A stretch of 64,000 bases of DNA from NCBI RefSeq assembly GCF_018390735.1, contig NZ_JAHBCL010000001.1, positions 124,001 through 188,000 of the forward strand, given 5' to 3'. This document shows, one piece after another, positions 38,076-46,878 of this stretch; within the stretch, counting starts at the first letter, position 1, and the number at the start of each line of letters is the position of its first letter. The position numbers and the translations under genes were made by a program. The notes under the pieces are model-generated. The model made no database searches and was not told the DNA's origin. It saw nothing but the letters and a program-made list of their open reading frames with translations. The stretch is from Fusibacter paucivorans. Its GTDB lineage: Bacteria > Bacillota > Clostridia > Peptostreptococcales > Acidaminobacteraceae.

Positions 38076-39281
38076 TTATTGATTATTTTTCAGCCATGTC
38101 ATTGCTGTATGCGCATAGACAGCAGCACCTTTCCACAACACGCGCTCATCAAATGTCGCCTTTGGATGATGCATTGGGTAGCGGTGACCATCCGCGGGGA
38201 TTCCCGTTACAAGTCCCACCATAAGACTCGGCACTTCTTCACTGACATAGCCGAAGTCTTCCGAACCCGTAATGCGGGCAAACATGCCGCCGGCATATGT
38301 TGAAGCATCTTTAATCGTGTCGCCGAACAGCGATTGCATTGCCGCTAACGACTCACGCCTTACGCTGCCTTCATTGATAACGCTTGGCACCTCAAATTCA
38401 TAGACCACCTCAGCTTCTGCTCGAAATGTCTTCGCCACCGATTCTGATATTTCCGCTAACCGTTCCTTTACAAACGCTCTCGTCGGTTTGCCAAAACTCC
38501 TAATGGTGCCGCGCATATAGCCTGTATCAGGAATGACATTGTTTGCACTGCCCGCTCTAATTTCCCCAATCGTCATGGTAAAAAGCTCCGCCGCATTAAC
38601 TTCTCTTGCATTAATAACCTGAAGCGCTGTGTGCACATGTGCCATTACATTAATCGGGTCAACTGTTTCGTGTGGTGTCGCACCATGTCCGCCCTTGCCT
38701 TTGACATTAATGCGGAAAGCGTCTGTATTGGAGCTGGCTGCCCCTTCTGCCATTACGACGACATCACCATTTGCAACACCGGGAGCACCAGTAAGCACGT
38801 GGATCATCATTGCCGCATCGACATCCGGATTTTTTAAGACCCCGGCTTCAATCATTGTTTTTGCACCAAGTGCCACTTCTTCTCCCGGCTGAAACATAAG
38901 TTTAACCGTTCCTTCAATGGCAGATTCATTTTGTTTTAAAAGCTTCGCACAGCCAAGGAGCATCGTCGTGTGAAAATCATGTCCGCATGCATGCATATTG
39001 CCATTGGTTGCACTAAAGGGTTCTCCCGATTCTTCTTGTATTGGCAGCGCATCCATATCAGCTCTAAGCATAAAGGTCTTGCCGCTGACGCCCTTGCCGC
39101 ATGTTGCCACAACACCGCCGCCGCAGCGTGTCGGTGCATAGCCATAAGCTTTAAGTTTTTCGATGACAAAAGCCGTCGTATTGGGCAGCTCCAGTCCGAT
39201 CTCAGGTGCTTGATGGAGGTGTCTTCTGCATGTTACCAGTTCTTCTTGAAGTGCTTCCGCACTTTGAATAAAATCGTTCAT
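38076..39281 (-). CDS. M20-family amidohydrolase
   Basis: A 401-residue metal-dependent amidohydrolase of the HipO/AbgB type. It has the metal-site blocks NMHACGHDFHTTMLLG, MFQPGEEVALGAK and ARITGSEDFGYVSEE, and the dimerisation-domain motif GKGGHGATPHETVDPI. These enzymes remove acyl groups or single amino acids from N-acyl amino acids and small peptides. AAAGGAG precedes the ATG at 39281. Its operon partners are a two-protein membrane system and a CapA-like protein, so it probably acts on an imported N-acyl or gamma-glutamyl amino acid (inference). Confidence 0.93.
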   Translation of the reverse strand: MNDFIQSAEALQEELVTCRRHLHQAPEIGLELPNTTAFVIEKLKAYGYAPTRCGGGVVATCGKGVSGKTFMLRADMDALPIQEESGEPFSATNGNMHACGHDFHTTMLLGCAKLLKQNESAIEGTVKLMFQPGEEVALGAKTMIEAGVLKNPDVDAAMMIHVLTGAPGVANGDVVVMAEGAASSNTDAFRINVKGKGGHGATPHETVDPINVMAHVHTALQVINAREVNAAELFTMTIGEIRAGSANNVIPDTGYMRGTIRSFGKPTRAFVKERLAEISESVAKTFRAEAEVVYEFEVPSVINEGSVRRESLAAMQSLFGDTIKDASTYAGGMFARITGSEDFGYVSEEVPSLMVGLVTGIPADGHRYPMHHPKATFDERVLWKGAAVYAHTAMTWLKNNQ

Positions 39282-39299
39282 CCATAACTCCTTTCAAAA

Positions 39300-39983
39300 T
39301 CATTCGTTGCTGGGTTCTTCTATTGTCTGTTTGCGATTGCCAATTTTATAAATTACTGTGGCAATCAGCACGGAGATCGCGATGATGACAGGAATGAAAA
39401 AGAGTGAATTGACAACTTGCGACATGACGATGGCAAACCCGACAATCGTTGGTACGACAGCGGCTTTCGGATTTTTAACCAAAGTCGCAATATACAGTGC
39501 ACCAAAGAGTGCCGGAACAATTTGCTCGAAACCCGTCTTAATGGCAGGCTGCTCAAAAAAGCTTGAAAATGGCGTTAATAAAAGAACGCCGGCGATAATA
39601 ATCACTTCTGTAACAATGGCTGAGGTCGCCACTGCCATGGTCGAGATAACGTCACCTTCTTCCGAATTCGAATCGAGTTCCGTCGCTTCAAGCGCTACAA
39701 TGGAAGCCGGAATTTTAATATTCATCCAGTTTCCGCTCAATAGCATGACAAAGTAACCCGCTGCCCCGACTATTGGCGCATAGCTTAAAAACTCTCCGAT
39801 GAGAATCGGAATAATAATAACGGCAATAACGGATATACCCGCTATGAAACCTTCTTTCGTCGGCAGCAGTCCCCATTTGAACCAAAGCATTGCCGGCAGC
39901 ATTAATGTCGCAAGAAAGAAAATGATTGCACTCACTCTTCCCAGTCTATAGACAGAATCTTCATAAGATTTATTTTTATTCAC
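39300..39983 (-). CDS. Membrane protein, second half of a DUF5058-type pair
   Basis: A 227-residue protein with about seven membrane segments and an acidic central loop (LEATELDSNSEEGD). I recognise no named transporter family. GGAGG seven bases before GTG 39983 fixes the start; the frame that runs upstream to 40073 lies inside the previous gene. It begins 11 bases after the DUF5058 gene and 18 bases before the M20 gene. The pair looks like a split two-subunit transporter. Substrate and energy source are unknown. Confidence 0.8.
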   Translation of the reverse strand: MNKNKSYEDSVYRLGRVSAIIFFLATLMLPAMLWFKWGLLPTKEGFIAGISVIAVIIIPILIGEFLSYAPIVGAAGYFVMLLSGNWMNIKIPASIVALEATELDSNSEEGDVISTMAVATSAIVTEVIIIAGVLLLTPFSSFFEQPAIKTGFEQIVPALFGALYIATLVKNPKAAVVPTIVGFAIVMSQVVNSLFFIPVIIAISVLIATVIYKIGNRKQTIEEPSNE

Positions 39984-39994
39984 CGTTAAACCTC

Positions 39995-40696
39995 CTATAT
40001 TTGCATCAGTACAATTGCGCCAACAGCTGTTATCATGCTGATGGACAACGCATATTCTTTCAGCCATGACCACTTGAGCTTCACCATACAGACAGTAAGT
40101 ACCGCCATGACCACCGCTGCAATGACCACCGCATTTAACGCATTGCCGCCGCCAATCACTGCCGGTGCAATGAAATTCATCTGTACACTCACGAGAATCG
40201 TCGTTAAAATAAGCGTTTGGAAAGTCGTGTCTTTGGAAACGGCTTTCTTAATGCCGCTCTTATACTTTCTGAGGAAAAGAACTGCCAGAACAAAGCCTGG
40301 TGTTACTCCCAGCGTCATCAACCAAACAGAATTGGCAAATGCCTGTGGTGAATACATCGCACCGCCAAGCTCAGTTCCCATGGCCTGTGCACCAATTGCC
40401 GCCACCGTGAGTTCGTACATCATAGAGCCTGCCATACCGAGTCTCGCCCATGAAACTGGAATACCCAGTATTGGCGATAGTGAGATTAAGCCGATAATAA
40501 TGGCAATTGATGGGACAATCGTCGTAATCGCCGCAGCTTTGACAGCCTTGTGAATAACCTGTTTTTCGATTTTCAGTTCCTTTGCACGTTTCATCGCCAT
40601 TCGAAAGAAAATGACTGCTTGCGCCATGAGCAGCACTAAAATGAATAGTGTTACTAAATACATTGGCCTTGAATTTGCAATTTCTAAGTAGTTCAC
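39995..40696 (-). CDS. DUF5058-family membrane protein
   Basis: A 233-residue protein with about six to seven membrane segments. It includes HKAVKAAAITTIVPSIAI, ILGIPVSWARLGMAGSMMYE and FIAPAVIGGGNALN, which I take as the DUF5058 family. GGGGGG five bases before the GTG at 40696 is preferred over the ATG at 40726. It is the first gene of a leftward operon and is divergent from a LysR regulator. With its partner it probably imports a substrate for the M20 enzyme (inference). Confidence 0.78.
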   Translation of the reverse strand: MNYLEIANSRPMYLVTLFILVLLMAQAVIFFRMAMKRAKELKIEKQVIHKAVKAAAITTIVPSIAIIIGLISLSPILGIPVSWARLGMAGSMMYELTVAAIGAQAMGTELGGAMYSPQAFANSVWLMTLGVTPGFVLAVLFLRKYKSGIKKAVSKDTTFQTLILTTILVSVQMNFIAPAVIGGGNALNAVVIAAVVMAVLTVCMVKLKWSWLKEYALSISMITAVGAIVLMQI

Positions 40697-40858
40697 GTTT
40701 ACCCCCCTTTGGAATATGGCTTTCATATCATGACAACACGCCTATCGCTTTTCTTTTTTTACAGCTTACAGGGGTATCACGTACAGCTATTCCTATTCGT
40801 TTTATGTCAACAGCATATGCCCATTGTCAGAATATTTAAAATACAAATTCTTTATGCT

Positions 40859-40883
40859 AAGATATAAATAATACTTATATCTT
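40859..40883. promoter_or_regulatory. Palindrome, candidate LysR site
   Basis: AAGATATAA, seven bases, then TTATATCTT: perfect 9-base arms. It lies between the divergent DUF5058 operon and the LysR gene, about 60 bases upstream of the LysR promoter -35. The spacing fits the T-N11-A type of site. Confidence 0.5.
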
Positions 40884-40945
40884 CTGAAAGTGTTCATATT
40901 ACTGCGTTTAAACTAAATTACAATATTTTACACTCTCATTAACCA

Positions 40946-40973
40946 TTGAAATTTTGTATAATTCACATATAAT
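40946..40973 (+). promoter_or_regulatory. Promoter of the LysR gene
   Basis: TTGAAA, 16 bases, then TATAAT, ending about 38 bases before the LysR start codon. The rest of the gap from 40697 holds no gene. Confidence 0.65.
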
Positions 40974-41011
40974 TAAAGTGAAAAACAGGCTCTTTATAAG
41001 GAATTATTGAT

Positions 41012-41932
41012 ATGACATTGGATCAAATATATTATTTTATTGAAATTGCAAAAACAGGCTCAATGAGTCAAGCTGCAAATGTCTTGCACGTATCGCAGCC
41101 AAATATCAGCATGACGATCAAATCGCTTGAGAATGAAGTCGGCTATGCGCTTTTTAACCGTATTCCCCGCGGTGTAGAATTAACGCGCCAAGGTGCCGAA
41201 TTTTTGTATTACGCCGAGTCAATTGTCAAAAATGTTCAGGAAATCCAAGCCATCCGAGAACCAGATCGAGAGCATCTCACGACTTTTGCCATTTCTGCGC
41301 AATACGTCTCTGTCGCCATTTATCCACTTGAAGATATGTATCATCTCTTTGGCAATCAGGCAAAAACCTTCACCATTCGTCAAAACAACTTTTCCGATGT
41401 CGTTGACGATGTTGCCAGCGGGTATTCTGATTTAGGCTTAATTAATATCTCTGTTCATCAAACGGACTTCATCAACGCATTGCTCGAGCGGAAAGGTGTC
41501 ACCTTTACACCTATTGATCGGCGTGAAATGGCGCTTGCCGTTTCCTCAAGTCATCCACTCTGTGATGCACCCAGTGTCAAATGGTCTGATTTTTATGCGT
41601 ATCCATTGGCGATCGTTGAGTATTCTGATAAAGCGTATTTCAGTGTTCAGGACGTTAAACACCTCTCGTTTGATTCCTTTAAAAGCAAATTTTACGTTCA
41701 AGATATGCTCTTTCTCTATCATTTAATGACAAGCCTCAACGCTGTGACATTTCTATCCATTGGCAAGCATCATGATCTTGATAACCTGCTGAAAAAATAT
41801 CAGATGCGCATTAAAGTCTATACAATGGATGATCCTGTCGTCCTCACCTTTGGCTATATCAGGCAAGCCTCTAAGCCGCTGGATTATATGGAGCAGTATT
41901 TTATCAACGCCCTTAAGAAACACCTCGGCTAA
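41012..41932 (+). CDS. LysR-family transcriptional regulator
   Basis: A 306-residue regulator. The N-terminal winged helix is typical (MTLDQIYYFIEIAKTGSMSQ, then HVSQPNISMTIKSLENEVG and LTRQGAEFLYYAE), and the rest is the two-lobed effector domain. AAGGAA lies upstream of the ATG at 41012. It is divergent from the DUF5058-M20-CapA operon, the classic arrangement for a LysR protein and its target, with a palindrome between. The effector is probably the imported substrate or its product (inference). Confidence 0.92.
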   Translation: MTLDQIYYFIEIAKTGSMSQAANVLHVSQPNISMTIKSLENEVGYALFNRIPRGVELTRQGAEFLYYAESIVKNVQEIQAIREPDREHLTTFAISAQYVSVAIYPLEDMYHLFGNQAKTFTIRQNNFSDVVDDVASGYSDLGLINISVHQTDFINALLERKGVTFTPIDRREMALAVSSSHPLCDAPSVKWSDFYAYPLAIVEYSDKAYFSVQDVKHLSFDSFKSKFYVQDMLFLYHLMTSLNAVTFLSIGKHHDLDNLLKKYQMRIKVYTMDDPVVLTFGYIRQASKPLDYMEQYFINALKKHLG

Positions 41933-41968
41933 TGCCGCATTGTCGCAGTATTCGATTTTCTGAAAAAA

Positions 41969-42001
41969 CAAACACCCCCGTGTAAACTCACGAGGGCGTT
42001 G
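41969..42001. terminator. Terminator between convergent LysR and DUF4003 genes
   Basis: AACACCCCCGTG pairs with CACGAGGGCGTT around a short loop (one mismatch). The 5' flank is A-rich, which favours use on the minus strand. Confidence 0.65.
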
Positions 42002-42074
42002 CTGATTCATGCATCATGCTTGATATCGTATCATTATAAACGTATCCGCAGCATTGTTTTCATATCGTGGCGCA

Positions 42075-43070
42075 TCAAGCCCCGCCTGAACCCGAACTCG
42101 ATGCAGCTGCACTTGTCGATGCAATCACTGCACACATAGCGGCTTGCTGTGCTGCAATCAGCGACATAGCAGCATTTACAGCCGTTGAACTCGTTAGGCC
42201 GTCTGGTACGCCTATGTAATCACTGGTTACCAGCATCCCAGCATGCATTAAGCGCTGCTTTTTGTCAATGCCGAATATGCCGTATCCCTTTTGCTCAGAT
42301 AGAAAACGGTCAACCGATAGGATATCATCTATCACAGAAGCTTCGTCCGCGGGGATCATGGCAAGAACACCAAGTGTTGCAAGTTCATAGTTTGTGCCAT
42401 ATTTTCGTCCCCTTTCCTTTAATGCATTAAAAAGCGTCAGCGTCTTTCTGCATTTGTCTTCGGCGATCCCCTCGCAGAGTGCCAACACATGACTTAATGA
42501 CTGCACGGCATTGCCTGAGAAAAACTCAGGTTTTAAACAATCGTAACAGCGCTTCGTTTCTTCAACGATTTGTTCATCTGTCAGCTCCGACATTGCAAGC
42601 AATGCCGCAAACACACTGTCCTCACTGGAAGTCAGAAAAGGGTGATCATGCTTCATCAGCTCATAAATATGTCTCGTACGTGCCGCAATCGTATCATAAC
42701 GCACTGATCCCGCCATGTTCGTAATCATCATGGAAACTAATGGCAAATATTGAGAAGTAAAAAAATGTTTCTTTAATGAAGAATAGACCTCTAGTGCATT
42801 CTCTAATTTATGCTCAGGATTGTGATCAATCGCCATCATGGTAATCATAACCAGTTTACCGGTGCCTCTGAAATTAGAAAATAAACCGACCTGTTCTTTC
42901 AGAATATCCCTGCAATGCTTCATTTTATTTGCATCTGGTTTCTGTCGTTCATTTGCAAACATTGCTGCACAAATCGGGATGAGGTAAGCACTTTCCCAGT
43001 TAAAGGTCTTTTTTATGTTGTCTCTATTTTCGATGAAATGATCGCATAATGTCGATAAACTGTTTCTCAT
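42075..43070 (-). CDS. DUF4003-family protein
   Basis: A 331-residue soluble, mostly helical protein resembling the DUF4003 group of Firmicutes, whose function is unknown. Recognisable stretches are WESAYLIPICAAMFANERQK and KRCYDCLKPEFFSGNAVQSL. The extreme C terminus is Ala/Ser/Gly-rich. AAGGAGG six bases before the ATG at 43070 fixes the start; upstream in-frame ATGs lie inside or before that site. It is probably transcribed alone: 163 bases separate it from the upstream tsaA-like gene. Confidence 0.75.
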   Translation of the reverse strand: MRNSLSTLCDHFIENRDNIKKTFNWESAYLIPICAAMFANERQKPDANKMKHCRDILKEQVGLFSNFRGTGKLVMITMMAIDHNPEHKLENALEVYSSLKKHFFTSQYLPLVSMMITNMAGSVRYDTIAARTRHIYELMKHDHPFLTSSEDSVFAALLAMSELTDEQIVEETKRCYDCLKPEFFSGNAVQSLSHVLALCEGIAEDKCRKTLTLFNALKERGRKYGTNYELATLGVLAMIPADEASVIDDILSVDRFLSEQKGYGIFGIDKKQRLMHAGMLVTSDYIGVPDGLTSSTAVNAAMSLIAAQQAAMCAVIASTSAAASSSGSGGA

Positions 43071-43233
43071 TGTCATCCTCCTTTTTGTCGCCTTCACTCA
43101 ATTGCGGCTCTTTATAAGTTTATCACACTTTGCCGAATTCAGGCTTTATAAGGATGCACATCATTTATTTGACAGTGTTTAAAATGAAGCATTAGCTATT
43201 CATACGCTCTATTCATGCGCTCTTTTCAACGTT

Positions 43234-43719
43234 TTAGACAAAACGCTGATCGGACTTCCTTGCCTGAATAGCCTCTGCTGGTTTATCCAGCCACCCAACG
43301 CGAACAGGCGCCTGCGGCAAATCAAATGCGGGGACATACGGTTTGATATCCAGCAGCGGCGTCCCATCCAAAACATCGAGGTTTTGAATATAAATCCGGC
43401 ATCCTTCAATACGGTCAATGGCAACCACAGACATGCCAATGGCGTTAGGCCTCACTGGCGCCCTTGTCGCGAAAACCCCGTGAACCGCATCGTCCATAAA
43501 TGGCTTGACCAGAAGTTTGGACTGCTTGACTTTATGAAAATGATAAAGTATGTAGAGATGACTGAAACCATCTAAATCTTTCAGCCCCTCCACATAAGAT
43601 TCTTCAATTTCCAAATAACCTGGCGATGCCAGATCACCCGTCGGTTGAATGGGCATCTCTTCAAGAGATTTAAACTGACTTTTCACAACACCAATTGCTT
43701 TAAATTCCAATGTGTTCAT
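43234..43719 (-). CDS. TsaA/TrmO-family protein (tRNA-Thr N6-methyltransferase type)
   Basis: A 161-residue member of the TsaA/TrmO family, SAM-dependent enzymes that methylate N6 of threonylcarbamoyladenosine in tRNA; many homologues have no tested role. It shows DGFSHLYILYHFHKV and RPNAIGMSVVAIDRIEGC, both family hallmarks. AAAGGAG runs straight into the ATG at 43719 with no spacer, so the in-frame TTG at 43710 (9 bases from the site) may be the real start. It is the third gene after marR and the acetyltransferase. Confidence 0.85.
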   Translation of the reverse strand: MNTLEFKAIGVVKSQFKSLEEMPIQPTGDLASPGYLEIEESYVEGLKDLDGFSHLYILYHFHKVKQSKLLVKPFMDDAVHGVFATRAPVRPNAIGMSVVAIDRIEGCRIYIQNLDVLDGTPLLDIKPYVPAFDLPQAPVRVGWLDKPAEAIQARKSDQRFV

Positions 43720-43737
43720 CTCCTTTAATGATCCATT

Positions 43738-44238
43738 TTATTTCAGCAGTTTCTCATAACAATTAAATTGCAACGGCCTTCCTAAGAAATTGATATGGCC
43801 AGTAAATTGATAACCCAAACTCTGAAAAGCGATATTCATCGCCTGATTTGTCGAATACGTATCCGAACGAATTGCCTGTATGTTCATTTCAGATGCCAGC
43901 GTTTCAGCATATTGCATCAGTTGTTTACCAATGCCCTGACCACGCGCATTCATCGCTACCGCCGTTCTGTGGATAACCAGACATTTTTCAGGTGTCTTCC
44001 ACGCCGCACCCACATACTCTTCCGGTTGATGTGTATCCAAGCAGACGAATCCCAGCAAATTGCCATCTGATTCACGGTAAGCAAACAGATTTCCCTTTTC
44101 AATATCGGCTAAAAAAACGCCGCGGGTCGGGTAAGTGTCATCCCATTGATGGTTGTTGACGCGTTTCATCTCTGCAACCGTTTCAGCAATAATCGCCATG
44201 ATTCTGTCAATATCCTTTTCACATGCTTTTGAAATCAT
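43738..44238 (-). CDS. GNAT-family N-acetyltransferase
   Basis: A 166-residue acetyl-CoA-dependent acetyltransferase. The acetyl-CoA pyrophosphate loop is ARGQGIGKQLMQYAE, preceded by CLVIHRTAVAMN (motif A strand), with NIQAIRSDTYSTN following as motif B. The acceptor is unknown. It lies 21 bases after marR and 18 before the TsaA-family gene, in one leftward operon. Confidence 0.9.
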   Translation of the reverse strand: MISKACEKDIDRIMAIIAETVAEMKRVNNHQWDDTYPTRGVFLADIEKGNLFAYRESDGNLLGFVCLDTHQPEEYVGAAWKTPEKCLVIHRTAVAMNARGQGIGKQLMQYAETLASEMNIQAIRSDTYSTNQAMNIAFQSLGYQFTGHINFLGRPLQFNCYEKLLK

Positions 44239-44259
44239 TTAAAATACGGCATGACTCTC

Positions 44260-44739
44260 TCATTCAGAATCATGCACCCCTCCTTTATAATTTTTTGTTT
44301 CATACCAATCCGGCGCAAGATTGGCATTCATTTTCTGAAGCAATTTTTGAACTGTGTTAATTTCTGCAGTCGTAAACCCTTCGAAACATTTGTCAATTGC
44401 TCGGTTTTCTTCATCAATAATCATATTGTAAACCGCCTTCGATTTACGCGTCGAGAACAACCGGAAAACGCGTGCATCCACTTCATCCTTTTCCTTTGTT
44501 ACATAGCCGTCACGAATGAGTTTTTGAACCGCTTTTGTCGTTGTCGTCTTATCGACTTTCAGCATAATAGAAAGTGCCTTTAGGCTAATTCCCTCATTCT
44601 CACAAATACGCGTCAGAAAAATATATTGATTCTTATGCAAATCCAGCGTGATGTATTTAATATCATTAATGGTATTAACCGCCCGCGCCAGTGATCCAAC
44701 ATCTCTTAGTATAGAGCCTTTCAGTTTCAAGTCTTTCAT
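44260..44739 (-). CDS. MarR-family transcriptional regulator
   Basis: A 159-residue winged-helix repressor with the MarR core ICENEGISLKALSIMLKVDK, TTTTKAVQKLIRDGYV and the wing KEKDEVDARVFRLFSTRKS. It heads the leftward operon marR-GNAT-tsaA. A consensus promoter upstream is overlapped by a perfect palindrome, which strongly suggests autorepression released by a ligand. Confidence 0.93.
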   Translation of the reverse strand: MKDLKLKGSILRDVGSLARAVNTINDIKYITLDLHKNQYIFLTRICENEGISLKALSIMLKVDKTTTTKAVQKLIRDGYVTKEKDEVDARVFRLFSTRKSKAVYNMIIDEENRAIDKCFEGFTTAEINTVQKLLQKMNANLAPDWYETKNYKGGVHDSE

Positions 44740-44832
44740 CTCCCTCAGTCATAGAAACCATTTTACTTTGTGCTGTCAGCATTCAATTGTCTAAACAGAT
44801 CGAACAGAATCCTGAAATTAACAGAATTATGA

Positions 44833-44856
44833 AATTAGTTGAACTTTCAACTAATT
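44833..44856. promoter_or_regulatory. MarR operator candidate
   Basis: A perfect palindrome of 10-base arms, AATTAGTTGA and TCAACTAATT, around ACTT. It overlaps the -10 box and start region of the marR promoter, where a bound repressor would block RNA polymerase. Confidence 0.8.
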
Positions 44857-44882
44857 ATAACTGCCTTTTTTCTGTTTGTCAA
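44854..44882 (-). promoter_or_regulatory. Consensus promoter of the marR operon
   Basis: On the minus strand TTGACA, exactly 17 bases, then TATAAT: full consensus. The remaining stretch 44883-45110, upstream of the PucR gene, holds no gene that I can support. Confidence 0.88.
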
Positions 44883-45110
44883 TGTTTCTCACATGTTGGC
44901 GCTTTCGTTTGCATTTTAATTTTCGCATTTGACATCACACGGATGTAACATCATGCCTTTCAGCTAAATGCAACGATTTCATTAGATAATCAGGCACAAT
45001 TATGGTATCATAAATGAAATTAGCGTTCGTTATTAACGTATGAACAAAAACTGTATCAATTATTGTTGATCCTACCGCCAATGGCATGTTGAAAACAAGG
45101 AGGTGGACTC

Positions 45111-46757
45111 ATGCGCGTCACCATTAGAACACTGCTCAATCTACCGTCATTAAGTCATGCAAGAGTCGTCGCCGGAGAAAAAGGGCTCGACAAGGTGGTC
45201 GATTCAATTTCCGTTCTTGAATACTCTGAACCGACGCCGCTGCAAGAGGCGTTTTTCGATGAAATCGAATTTTACGGCAACGAAATTGCCGTAGCCGGTT
45301 TTGCACACATCAAGGATGATGTGGATGCACAGTGTCAAACCATTATGCGGCTTCATCAAATCGGCGAAGTTGGCCTCATTCTTTACTATGTTGGCATTTT
45401 CGTCCCGAAAATCGACAAGCGCCTAATAGACTTGGCCAATGAACTTGATTTCACGCTTATCTGCATGCCTGAAAATCGAATGGATCTTAAATACAGCGAA
45501 GTGATCTACGAAGTCATTGAAACCATCATCAAAAACAAGGCACAAGACCCTTATTTCGTTCCCGAAATGCTGGAACGCATCAGCAAGCTGCCTGACCATC
45601 AGCGCAGTATTGACACCGTTTTAAGAATTATCAGCGATCGCATGACGAGTTCTTTTTACCTAGTTGATTCACATTTTAATGCCGTCAACATGGCCAACTG
45701 GCCCGCAGTTAGTTCGGTTAGTCTCGAACAGATCGCTAAATACTACCAGATGAAATGTTCGAAATTGCCAGCCATTCCCACCATGATTGAATTGACGCGC
45801 AACATCTGTGTCTGCGGTAAGATTATCGAAAGTGAAGATGCAATGCCAATGCACCTGATCATGGTTAAAGAAGACGGCACGCTATCAGATGAACAATGCG
45901 AACAAGCTGCTGAAGTCATCCAGCTCTTTATCAACATCTGGAGCAAAGGCCACGGTAAAATCGGAACAGACGAACTCGTAAAAGCCATTCTAAATGATGA
46001 ACCGATGAAAATGAAAAGACTCGCTGAAATTCTCAGTATTGATATTCAGGCCATTGAACATATGATCATTCTTCGCGCCCGAGGCGATTCAAAAGATGAA
46101 AAACAGCTCAAAGCGCTGCATGATTTCTGGCAGCATACGGTCAGCGAATTGGTTGCATTGTATTTCGATGTCAGTTTTACAGGTATTTATCACGATACTT
46201 TTGTTGTATTTCTCGGCAGTGAAAAAATAAAATGCGCCTGTCAGGCTGTTGAAGAAGCGCTCCTAGAGATGCGTACAGACGATATTTCGGCCTCTTCATC
46301 TTTTATGCTTGCAACCGCCTATGGATTGGCCAATACAGCAGAAGTGCGGCGCGCCTTTTTACTTTACAAAGATTACTTTGAAACCGCCAAAACACTCTAC
46401 CCACATCGAAAAGTGCTCTCCCAAGAGATGTTTGCTTTTGCAAAGCGCTGTCATGATATTATCACTATCGGCGAAAACAGTATTTTGGAGGCAACCAGCA
46501 TCCTCGCACCACTTATCAGAAAAGACGGTCCTCGTGATTTGCTCTGTGAAACACTGACCATTTACCTGCTGGATGGCGCAAGCAATGTTGCCGCCACCGC
46601 CGCACTGCTCTTTGTCCATAAGAACACCATTAAATACCGTATGAATCAGATCTGTGCCGCGCTAAACTGTGATGTCAATGCCATGCCGGAGCACTATAGC
46701 CTTTATCGCGCCTGTGCTGTCAAACGTCTGCTTGACAAGCGGCACAATGAAGGTTAA
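45111..46757 (+). CDS. PucR-family transcriptional regulator
   Basis: A 548-residue regulator. The N-terminal PucR domain (about 1-125) has RVVAGEKGLDKVVDSISVLE; the middle is a GGDEF-like fold; and the C-terminal helix-turn-helix reads ATAALLFVHKNTIKYRMNQI. PucR proteins activate purine-catabolic and related operons in response to metabolites. AAGGAGG precedes the ATG at 45111. The permease-DUF917-hydantoinase genes directly downstream are the probable targets. Confidence 0.92.
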   Translation: MRVTIRTLLNLPSLSHARVVAGEKGLDKVVDSISVLEYSEPTPLQEAFFDEIEFYGNEIAVAGFAHIKDDVDAQCQTIMRLHQIGEVGLILYYVGIFVPKIDKRLIDLANELDFTLICMPENRMDLKYSEVIYEVIETIIKNKAQDPYFVPEMLERISKLPDHQRSIDTVLRIISDRMTSSFYLVDSHFNAVNMANWPAVSSVSLEQIAKYYQMKCSKLPAIPTMIELTRNICVCGKIIESEDAMPMHLIMVKEDGTLSDEQCEQAAEVIQLFINIWSKGHGKIGTDELVKAILNDEPMKMKRLAEILSIDIQAIEHMIILRARGDSKDEKQLKALHDFWQHTVSELVALYFDVSFTGIYHDTFVVFLGSEKIKCACQAVEEALLEMRTDDISASSSFMLATAYGLANTAEVRRAFLLYKDYFETAKTLYPHRKVLSQEMFAFAKRCHDIITIGENSILEATSILAPLIRKDGPRDLLCETLTIYLLDGASNVAATAALLFVHKNTIKYRMNQICAALNCDVNAMPEHYSLYRACAVKRLLDKRHNEG

Positions 46758-46773
46758 GATCAATTTAGATTAG

Positions 46774-46822
46774 AAAGACCTCTCATTTGTCCAAAAGGAC
46801 AAAGTTGAGAGGTCTTTTTTTG
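46774..46822 (+). terminator. Terminator of the PucR gene
   Basis: AAAGACCTCTCA pairs with TTGAGAGGTCTTTTTTT, with an inner TTTGTCC/GGACAAA stem, directly after the PucR stop. Confidence 0.93.
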
Positions 46823-46878
46823 CCCTGCAAACAATTACATTTTCGTAACAAAAGCATATAATCAAGTTTAATTATCTA

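Noticed and set aside
43698-43710. Thirteen-base match (CTTTAAATTCCAA) to the CRISPR repeat
   Set aside because: It is the N-terminal coding sequence of the TsaA-family gene, and the remaining 17 bases do not match.
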